Below the pieces are notes generated by a model. It saw only the letters and a program-made list of their open reading frames with translations. It did no database searches and had not been told where the DNA came from. From assembly GCF_001418225.1 (NCBI RefSeq), contig NZ_LIPT01000005.1, positions 1-64,000 of the forward strand: a stretch of DNA of 64,000 bases, given 5' to 3'. The stretch's first letter is position 1, and every line of letters starts with the position of its first letter. The position numbers were made by a program, and so were the translations under genes. Source of the DNA: Pannonibacter indicus. Lineage in GTDB: Bacteria; Pseudomonadota; Alphaproteobacteria; Rhizobiales; Stappiaceae. Positions 58,755 to 64,000 of the stretch are shown piece by piece.

Positions 58755-58876
58755 GCGAAAGCCCTGTCTGACGGACCGGCGGCAGGAGCCATCCTGCCGC
58801 CTCCCTTTTGCAGGCGGTTGACGGCTTCCCCCTGACGGGCCACCCTCTCGCAACCTTGGAGAGACGGAGTCGCCTG

Positions 58877-60082
58877 ATGAAAGCCCTTTCCCGCAGCAGT
58901 CTCATCCGCGCCGCTACACTTGCCCTTCTGACCGGCCTTACCGCCACGCCCGCCTTCGCGGCGCAGCAGAAATGCGGTGGCGATTTCAAAGCCTTTCTCG
59001 CAGGTGTGGAGCAGGAAGCCGTCGCCAGCGGTGTGCCGCAAGGCATCGCGGCGCGCGCTCTGGCCAATGCCCAGATCGACAAGAAAGTGCTCTCGCGCGA
59101 CCGGGGACAGGCTGTCTTCAAGCAGACCTTCACCGAGTTTTCCGCCCGGTCGGTCAGTTCCGCGCGCCTGCAGCACGGCGCCAACAATATGAAGAAATAT
59201 GCGCAGGTCTTTGCCCGCGCCGAGGCTGACTACGGCGTTCCTGCCGCTGTCATCACCGCCTTCTGGGGGCTGGAGACGGATTTCGGCGCCGTGCAGGGCG
59301 ACTTCAACACCTTCAACGCTCTCGCCACACTGGCGCATGACTGCCGCCGTCCGCACCTCTTCCGGCCGCAACTGATTGCCGCCCTGCATATGGTGGCCCA
59401 TGGCGACCTGGATCCCGCCACCACCACCGGCGCCTGGGCAGGCGAAATCGGCCAGGTGCAGATGCTGCCCGAAGACATCATCCGCTACGGCGTCGATGGC
59501 GATGGCGACAACCACGTGAACCTGAAGAACTCTGCGCCCGATGCCATCCTGACAGCGGCGCATTTCATCCAGTCTCTCGGCTGGCAGCGCGGCCAGCCCT
59601 GGCTCATTGAAGTGGAGACGCCGGACAACCTGCCTTGGGCAGACAGCAGCCTCGACAAGACCAAGCCCGTCTCCGAATGGGCGGGCCTTGGCGTCCGGGC
59701 CCGCAACGGCACGCTGCCCGCCGGTGGCCAGCCCGCCTCCCTCATTCTGCCGCAAGGGCGCAAGGGGCCGGCCTTCCTCGCCTTCCCCAATTTCGGCATT
59801 TACCTGAAATGGAATCAGTCCTTCATATACACGACGAGCGCCGCCTATTTCGCAACGCGCCTCGCCGGTGCGCCTGTTCTGGCCAAGACCTCGCCGGAGC
59901 CGGGGCTGGATGATGCCGGCATGCGCGCGCTTCAGACCAAGCTGCAGGCCCGCGGCCATGACGTGGGCAAGATCGACGGCATCCTCGGCTCCGGCACCCG
60001 CCGCGCCGTCCAGACCGAACAGCAGCGCCTCGGCATCCCCGCCGACGGCTGGCCGACACCGGCATTGCTGCAGAGGCTGTGA
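58877..60082 (+). CDS. lytic murein transglycosylase, MltB type (second copy)
   Basis: The 401-residue protein has the same architecture as the one at 25041-26291: signal peptide (MKALSRSSLIRAATLALLTG, ending in the AFA cleavage site), SLT_2/MltB domain (about 32-325, with FWGLETDFGAVQGDFNTFNA and TGAWAGEIGQVQMLPEDII, the catalytic Glu lying in WGLETDFG), and a C-terminal PG_binding_1 domain (about 338-400, LQTKLQARGHDVGKIDGILG). It differs from the other copy throughout, so this is an old paralogue, not a recent duplication. Start at 58877 rather than 58808, because it places the signal peptide at the terminus. Confidence 0.94.
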   Translation: MKALSRSSLIRAATLALLTGLTATPAFAAQQKCGGDFKAFLAGVEQEAVASGVPQGIAARALANAQIDKKVLSRDRGQAVFKQTFTEFSARSVSSARLQHGANNMKKYAQVFARAEADYGVPAAVITAFWGLETDFGAVQGDFNTFNALATLAHDCRRPHLFRPQLIAALHMVAHGDLDPATTTGAWAGEIGQVQMLPEDIIRYGVDGDGDNHVNLKNSAPDAILTAAHFIQSLGWQRGQPWLIEVETPDNLPWADSSLDKTKPVSEWAGLGVRARNGTLPAGGQPASLILPQGRKGPAFLAFPNFGIYLKWNQSFIYTTSAAYFATRLAGAPVLAKTSPEPGLDDAGMRALQTKLQARGHDVGKIDGILGSGTRRAVQTEQQRLGIPADGWPTPALLQRL

Positions 60083-60105
60083 GGGATAAAAGAACGAAAA
60101 TGGCC

Positions 60106-60123
60106 CGGAGCCGCTCGGCTCCG
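60106..60123 (+). terminator. terminator after the second MltB-type gene
   Basis: CGGAGCCG and CGGCTCCG form a perfect eight-base-pair stem with a two-base loop, 23 bases past the stop codon, followed by AACCATTCTTTTCCC. The stem may also serve the minus-strand gene that ends at 60153. Confidence 0.65.
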
Positions 60124-60152
60124 AACCATTCTTTTCCCTCAACAGAGCGCGG

Positions 60153-60584
60153 TTACTTCCAGCTCTGGTGATCGGCAGCGGTGCAGCCGTAGGGGGCGCG
60201 GTCGTGGCCGAAGCGGGCCTTCAGCTGGTCACAGCCCCAGCGGTTGAGCGGCTCGGGCATCATGTTGTTGATCTCCATGCCCGGCTGCTGGAACGCGGTG
60301 GACGAACTGGTCACGTACCAGACCCAGAAGCCAACCGCACCCACGATCATCAGCAGGATGATACCCACGAAAGCCTTCACACCGCGCATCACCACCTGAC
60401 TGGCCGACGGAGCGGGAGGACCCGCCATCGCCTGCGTGGCAGCCCCTTCATCGGACGGCACGTCGAGGCCGTCCAGTGGCCGCAGAGCGGTCTGGCGCTC
60501 TTCCTCCGTCATCACGATACGGGCAAGCTGATCATCCAGCAGCACCGGCAGGGCCGAATTGCCATGGCGCACGGCAAGAGACAC
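60153..60584 (-). CDS. C-terminal part of a DUF3592-type membrane protein (fragment of a broken gene)
   Basis: The frame encodes 143 residues when read from a GTG at 60584. It contains DDQLARIVMTEEERQTALRP, a linker, one transmembrane segment (about 68-90, GVKAFVGIILLMIVGAVGFW) and a C-terminal tail with two cysteines, CDQLKARFGHDRAPYGC. The frame continues upstream in register with only one stop, TAG at 60597-60599, before an ATG at 60641. The fragment looks like the missing second half of the protein encoded at 60647-61264; if so, the two pieces are one decayed gene. It could instead be a short independent gene starting at the GTG. Confidence 0.6.
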   Translation of the reverse strand: MSLAVRHGNSALPVLLDDQLARIVMTEEERQTALRPLDGLDVPSDEGAATQAMAGPPAPSASQVVMRGVKAFVGIILLMIVGAVGFWVWYVTSSSTAFQQPGMEINNMMPEPLNRWGCDQLKARFGHDRAPYGCTAADHQSWK

Positions 60585-60596
60585 CGCATGGCCATT

Positions 60597-60656
60597 CTAC
60601 TGGCCGGCAATCATCGGCAGCTGGCCGTTTTCCAGCCGCATATGGGTCACCTGCCC
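60597..60656 (-). other. apparent nonsense codon plus one-base deletion joining two ORFs
   Basis: Adding one G to the GGG run at 60654-60656 makes the upstream gene read on through KTGQVTHMRLENGQLPMIAG, and changing TAG (60597-60599) to TGG makes it run to the 60153 stop. The joined frame is exactly 371 codons. Two lesions within 60 bases suggest decay or sequencing error. Confidence 0.6.
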
Positions 60657-61264
60657 GTCTTGTCCTCGGCCAGATTGTCCGTATAGGAGATGAAGAGGCT
60701 GTCCTTCCTGGTCTCAAATCCGGTCACTTCGACCGGGATTTCCTTCAAGACGGCCGGATTGTGCAGGCGCTTCTGCACCCCAAGGGCGCGGATATACTGG
60801 AAGACATTGTAAAGGCAGATACCGAACAGCAGCAGGCAGAAGCCGCCAAGCGTCAGGATGCGGTTCAAGAGCTTGTCGAGGCCGAGCGTCAGCGTTGCCA
60901 GTTCCGGGTTGTCACGGGAGATGAAGACGCCCGCCTCATAGTCCCCCATGTGAATGCCGAGGAACATGATGCGCACATCGCTCTGATAGGCCTTGCCCTC
61001 GAAACTATAGGCAACCTGCGCCTTGCAGCCGGTGAAGACGCCGCGCCGGGTGGTGCACTGGCCGTTGCGCACATCCCCTTCCGCTTCAACCGGATTGAAG
61101 CTGATGCGGATGTCACGCCAAAGATCCGGCCCTTCCCATGCGAGAAGGGAAATGCCGGGCGCCAGCACGATGGGCACTACCCAGAACAGCGCCTTCGGCA
61201 TGGATACAACATCCCCCTTCAGGGAGAGGGGGCGTGCGGGTAAATCGGGCAATCGGGGTGCCAT
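60647..61264 (-). CDS. DUF3592 domain membrane protein, N-terminal part
   Basis: The 205-residue product has an N-terminal transmembrane segment (about 26-43, FWVVPIVLAPGISLLAW), a DUF3592-like extracytoplasmic region (about 45-130: ISFNPVEAEGDVRNGQCTTR, then GKAYQSDVRIMFL), a second transmembrane segment (about 138-160, ILTLGGFCLLLFGICLYNVF) and the end DNLAEDKTGR. The start at 61264 has AAGAGGT before it. The stop seems to be caused by a one-base loss in a GGG run, since the other frame continues sensibly. The function of DUF3592 is not established. Confidence 0.65.
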   Translation of the reverse strand: MAPRLPDLPARPLSLKGDVVSMPKALFWVVPIVLAPGISLLAWEGPDLWRDIRISFNPVEAEGDVRNGQCTTRRGVFTGCKAQVAYSFEGKAYQSDVRIMFLGIHMGDYEAGVFISRDNPELATLTLGLDKLLNRILTLGGFCLLLFGICLYNVFQYIRALGVQKRLHNPAVLKEIPVEVTGFETRKDSLFISYTDNLAEDKTGR

Positions 61265-61389
61265 GAGACCTCTTTCTTGCAACTAAAATTGCGGCCGCGT
61301 GAGCAGATTTCTTCATGGCTGCGGAAGAGGTCTATGGAAAAGCGCAAGAATGCGCGCTTCTGCCCGGCAGTGATACGCCGCCAAACAAA

Positions 61390-61416
61390 ACGCCGCATCA
61401 AGACCTGATGCGGCGT
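61390..61416 (-). terminator. terminator of the SDR gene at 61472
   Basis: ACGCCGCATCA and TGATGCGGCGT form a perfect 11-base-pair stem around AGACC. On the minus strand it is followed by TTTGTTTGG, 55 bases past the SDR stop codon. Confidence 0.75.
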
Positions 61417-61471
61417 CTTGCAAATTGCCCTTTGGGCATCAATGATTTGCTGTATCAGGCCAAAGCCGGCA

Positions 61472-62239
61472 TCAGCGCGGGGCCATACGGATGGCTCCAT
61501 CGAGACGGATGGTTTCGCCGTTGAGCATTTCGTTCTCGCATATGGCCTTCACCAGATGGGCATATTCGGCGGCCTTGCCGAGGCGCGAGGGGAACGGCAC
61601 CTGCTCGCCCAGCGACTTCTGCACGTCCGCCGGCAGTCCCAGAAGCATGGGCGTTTCAAAGATGCCGGGGGCAATGGTCATAACGCGGATGCCGGACTTC
61701 GACAGGTCACGGGCGATCGGCAGGGTCATGCCGGCAATCCCGGCCTTGGAAGCGGCATAGGCCACCTGCCCCACCTGCCCATCAAAGGCCGCGACAGAGG
61801 CGGTGGAAACGATGACGCCGCGCTCGCCGTCTGCGGTCAGCGGGTCCTGCGCCGACATGGCGGTGGCTGCATGGGCGATGCAGCGGAAGGTGCCGGTAAG
61901 ATTGACCGCGATCACCTTCTCGAACAGCTCCAGCGAATGCGGTTCACCGCGCGAGGTGGTTTTGGCGGCAGGGGCAATGCCCGCGCAGTTGACGAGGATG
62001 CGCTCCACGCCATGGGCGTTGCGGGCGGCGGCAAAACCGGCCTTGACGCTCTCCTCACTCGTCACGTCGACGCAGACGAACAGCCCGCCAATTTCCTTCG
62101 CAACCGCTTCGCCCTGCTCCGCATTGCGGTCGAACAGGGCCACCTTCACGCCGCTGGCGGCGAGAAGCCGGGCCGTCGCCGCGCCCAGGCCCGACGCACC
62201 ACCGGTGACAACAGCCGCAATGGCGGATGAGAGCTGCAT
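61472..62239 (-). CDS. short-chain dehydrogenase, 3-hydroxyacyl-CoA dehydrogenase type
   Basis: The 255-residue SDR has the NAD motif AAVVTGGASGLGAATARLLA (residues about 8-27), LVNCAGIAPAAKT, the catalytic Ser/Tyr/Lys in IVSTASVAAFDGQVGQVAYA and ASKAG, and ends ETIRLDGAIRMAPR. These are the features of the HSD17B10-like type II 3-hydroxyacyl-CoA dehydrogenases. The start at 62239 (MQLSSAIAAVVTGG) follows AGGAGGAACTC. It has its own terminator and an upstream inverted repeat, so it is probably a single-gene unit for fatty-acid or amino-acid beta-oxidation. Confidence 0.93.
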   Translation of the reverse strand: MQLSSAIAAVVTGGASGLGAATARLLAASGVKVALFDRNAEQGEAVAKEIGGLFVCVDVTSEESVKAGFAAARNAHGVERILVNCAGIAPAAKTTSRGEPHSLELFEKVIAVNLTGTFRCIAHAATAMSAQDPLTADGERGVIVSTASVAAFDGQVGQVAYAASKAGIAGMTLPIARDLSKSGIRVMTIAPGIFETPMLLGLPADVQKSLGEQVPFPSRLGKAAEYAHLVKAICENEMLNGETIRLDGAIRMAPR

Positions 62240-62264
62240 GAGTTCCTCCTGTTTATTTTGAATC

Positions 62265-62287
62265 AAGCCAATGATTTATATTGGCTT
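62265..62287. promoter_or_regulatory. inverted repeat upstream of the SDR gene
   Basis: AAGCCAAT (62265-62272) and ATTGGCTT (62280-62287) flank seven AT-rich bases, about 25-50 bases upstream of the SDR start. This is the right place and form for a repressor site, though no regulator gene is adjacent. Confidence 0.5.
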
Positions 62288-62445
62288 TTACGCATTCATT
62301 GACGGTTGCGTCATATAGAGGAGACTCTGCGCCGAAAGTCGCAGGCGGTCAAGCCGGACAGCCTTCGGCGAAAGAGGGGATGGCGCAGCAAACGTCCGTA
62401 CGGAAGTGGGAACGCGGAAAACAGGGGCATCCGCCCCGGTAAGAT

Positions 62446-62506
62446 CAAGGCTTCCGCTGCTCACGCATCACGCCTTGAAACGGCTCAAGCGCCGCACGGG
62501 CTTGAG
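62446..62506 (+). repeat. dispersed intergenic repeat, copy C
   Basis: CAAGGC, CACGCATCACGCCTTGAAA and GCCGCACGGGCTTGA occur in the same order and within about 61 bases, as at 14178-14238. It ends 20 bases before the stop codon of the metallo-beta-lactamase-fold gene. Confidence 0.8.
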
Positions 62507-62526
62507 AAATTCACCGCCTGCGCCCC

Positions 62527-63351
62527 TTATGGCCGCAGGATCATGCCTTCCATGGCGGTCAGGCAGCCGGGATAGGCGGCACTTGCGGCAGCGGCAATCT
62601 CGTCCATCCCGTCATCCATGCGGCGCGGGTCATGGTGGAAGAGGACGGGCGTCTTCACCCCGGCCTTCTGCGACAGCTCAACTGCCTTCTGCCAGGTGGA
62701 ATGGCCCCAGCCGCGATAGGTGGGATACTCCTCATCCGTGAACATGGCGTCGTAGATCATCACATCCGCACCAGCGACAAAGCGCTCCACATTGGCGTCG
62801 ATCTCAGGATCGCCATGCTCGTGGTCGGTGATGATGCAGATGGATTTGCCCTGAAAATCGAAGCGGTAGCCGCAGGCCCCGCCCGGATGATTGAGGCGGA
62901 TGGTGCGGATCGACAGGCCATCCTGCCGCGGCAGGTTTTCCCCGGCGCGGAAGCTGCGGAAGGTCACTGCCTTCAGCGTATTGGCGGCCACGGGGAAGAT
63001 CGGGGGCGACATGATACGGCAGATGATATCGGTAAGGTCCGTATCGTCCTGAAAATGACCGGCCCAGGCATTGATGGTGAAAGCCGGATCATAGGCGGGC
63101 TTGAAGAAGGGCAGGCCGCAGATGTGGTCGAGATGCGTATGGGTGAAGAGCAGGTCAAAGGACCGGCTTCCCTGCGTGCACAGGCCGGCGCCCAGCTTGC
63201 GGGCGCCAGAGCCGCAGTCAACCAGCACGAGCGCGTCTCCGGCCCTCAGTTCGAAGCAGGCCGTCTCGCCGCCATACTTCAAGGTGCCGGCCCCAGGAGT
63301 GGGGGTCGAACCACGCACGCCCCAGCACCGGAGCCAGAAATCTTCCGCCAC
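62527..63351 (-). CDS. metallo-beta-lactamase-fold hydrolase
   Basis: The 274-residue protein has the MBL-fold metal motif FTHTHLDHICGLPFF (HxHxDH-like, about residues 70-84), later metal ligands in ICIITDHEHGDPEI and LFHHDPRRMDD, and an N-terminal block RCWGVRGSTPTPGAGTLKYG common to phosphodiesterase-like MBL proteins. A cyclic-nucleotide phosphodiesterase-type role would fit with the cyclic-nucleotide-binding protein encoded 12 bases upstream, but the fold is used for many substrates. Same strand as, and probably cotranscribed with, the next two genes. Confidence 0.85.
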   Translation of the reverse strand: MAEDFWLRCWGVRGSTPTPGAGTLKYGGETACFELRAGDALVLVDCGSGARKLGAGLCTQGSRSFDLLFTHTHLDHICGLPFFKPAYDPAFTINAWAGHFQDDTDLTDIICRIMSPPIFPVAANTLKAVTFRSFRAGENLPRQDGLSIRTIRLNHPGGACGYRFDFQGKSICIITDHEHGDPEIDANVERFVAGADVMIYDAMFTDEEYPTYRGWGHSTWQKAVELSQKAGVKTPVLFHHDPRRMDDGMDEIAAAASAAYPGCLTAMEGMILRP

Positions 63352-63362
63352 GCGGCCTCTCC

Positions 63363-63821
63363 CTATGCTGCCGCTTCACCAGATCTGGCAGCGGCCAGAT
63401 CGCGGGTGGTGCGCTCAAGACGCTGGGCCAGAGTTCTCATCACTTCCAATGACATATCAGGAAATTCTTTCAAAAGTTTCAGGAAATCGTCCTTGCTGAC
63501 AGACAGCACATCCATATCGGTTCTGGCAACCAGCGTTGCGGTTCGCGGCACATCGCAGAGAATGGCGATCTCGCCGACAATGGAATGCTGGCGGGCGATG
63601 GCCACGGTCTGGTCCTGGCCGTTGCTGCGCACCCGCACATCCGCCTCGCCCTTCAGAATGATGAAGGCCGTATCGCCCTCCTCGCCCTGCTCGCACAGAT
63701 GCTCTCCCGGCTGAAAGCCGATCCGGTCACTGATAAATGCCAGAAGCCGCAACTTGGTTTCATCGATGCCCCGGAACAGGGGCACCTTGCGCAGGGCGTC
63801 GACTTCCAGATCGAGAGACAC
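63363..63821 (-). CDS. cyclic nucleotide-binding domain protein
   Basis: The 152-residue product is little more than one Crp-like cyclic nucleotide-binding domain (about 12-130), with VPLFRGIDETKLRLLAFISD, FIILKGEADVRVRSNGQ and the phosphate-binding cassette VGEIAILCDVPRTATL. There is no helix-turn-helix, so it is a stand-alone sensor, not a transcription factor. The start is placed at a GTG at 63821 because GGAGG lies six bases before it; a TTG at 63827 sits too close to that site. It lies between the MBL-fold gene and an ABC transporter gene on the same strand. Confidence 0.85.
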   Translation of the reverse strand: MSLDLEVDALRKVPLFRGIDETKLRLLAFISDRIGFQPGEHLCEQGEEGDTAFIILKGEADVRVRSNGQDQTVAIARQHSIVGEIAILCDVPRTATLVARTDMDVLSVSKDDFLKLLKEFPDMSLEVMRTLAQRLERTTRDLAAARSGEAAA

Positions 63822-63863
63822 GGCCAACCTCCATTACACCATTACTTGCAGCCAGAGCTTGTT

Positions 63864-64000
63864 TCAGGCTTGTTCTTCCCTGTTGTCCTGCCGGACGGTC
63901 CGGCCCTGATCCATTATCACGGCCTGATCGAATTCCGAGGCTATGTCAGCATGCGCCGTTCCGAACAGTACCGTACGGCCCGCAAGGATCTCCCGCAATA
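63864..64000 (-). CDS. ABC transporter ATP-binding protein, C-terminal end (partial)
   Basis: About 45 codons of a gene that begins beyond the window. The text ILAGRTVLFGTAHADIASEF followed by DQAVIMDQGRTVRQDNREEQ reads like the end of an ABC ATPase: a hydrophobic strand, the switch histidine (H-loop) in GTAHAD, and the VIMDQGR strand after it. The stop codon is at 63864-63866, and the following gene starts about 40 bases later. Which transporter it belongs to cannot be told. Confidence 0.65.
   Translation of the reverse strand, partial: LREILAGRTVLFGTAHADIASEFDQAVIMDQGRTVRQDNREEQA

Overview
The window is GC-rich, gene-dense chromosomal DNA of an alphaproteobacterium, most likely of the Hyphomicrobiales (Rhizobiales). 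The lines of evidence are a Rhizobiales-type porin with a short Ala-rich signal peptide, a fused anthranilate synthase TrpE(G) behind a Trp-Trp-Trp leader peptide, one bifunctional RelA/SpoT enzyme beside rpoZ, and the order rpoZ-rsh-pyrE-DUF2062-acpS-lepB-rnc-era-recO. Gene content resembles Stappiaceae-like genomes (Roseibium, Stappia, Pannonibacter), but that placement is inference. I see no rRNA, tRNA, CRISPR array or prophage.

Layout. 1-349: one end of an IS3-family element. 683-10944: a plus-strand housekeeping run (rpoZ to recO, then parC). 10945-14400: smpB, dapA and an alpha/beta hydrolase, separated by palindromic and dispersed intergenic repeats. 14411-26291: cell-envelope genes on the minus strand (porin, penicillin-binding protein 1C, a 1845-residue alpha-2-macroglobulin with a PAN-like domain, a ParA-type ATPase, an MltB-type lytic transglycosylase). 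26433-44911: a catabolic island. 45112-46211: a Xre/RES toxin-antitoxin module. 46365-48720: trpL, attenuator and trpE(G). 48791-51391: Lrp-type regulator divergent from arginase and ornithine cyclodeaminase. 51741-58754: small membrane protein, ilvD, old-yellow-enzyme reductase with TetR, luciferase-like oxidoreductase, a secreted unknown, and ohrR/ohr. 58877-64000: second lytic transglycosylase, an apparently broken DUF3592 gene, an SDR, then a metallo-beta-lactamase-fold protein, a cyclic-nucleotide-binding protein and the 3' end of an ABC transporter gene.

The central story is the island at 26.4-44.9 kb. It combines (i) a seven-gene branched-chain-type ABC transporter operon that also encodes an aspartate-dehydrogenase-like enzyme and a kynurenine-formamidase-like hydrolase; (ii) a LysR-divergent operon of aldehyde dehydrogenase, an atypical DHDPS-family lyase and 3-hydroxyanthranilate 3,4-dioxygenase; and (iii) a seven-gene operon for aerobic CoA-dependent 2-aminobenzoate (anthranilate) degradation with its own MarR regulator. 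Together these look like uptake and breakdown of kynurenine-type compounds through both the anthranilate and the 3-hydroxyanthranilate branches. An 18-base imperfect palindrome is nearly identical upstream of the transporter operon and of the anthranilate operon, and a related palindrome lies upstream of the trp leader. This suggests one regulator, probably the MarR protein, ties uptake, degradation and perhaps synthesis of anthranilate together.
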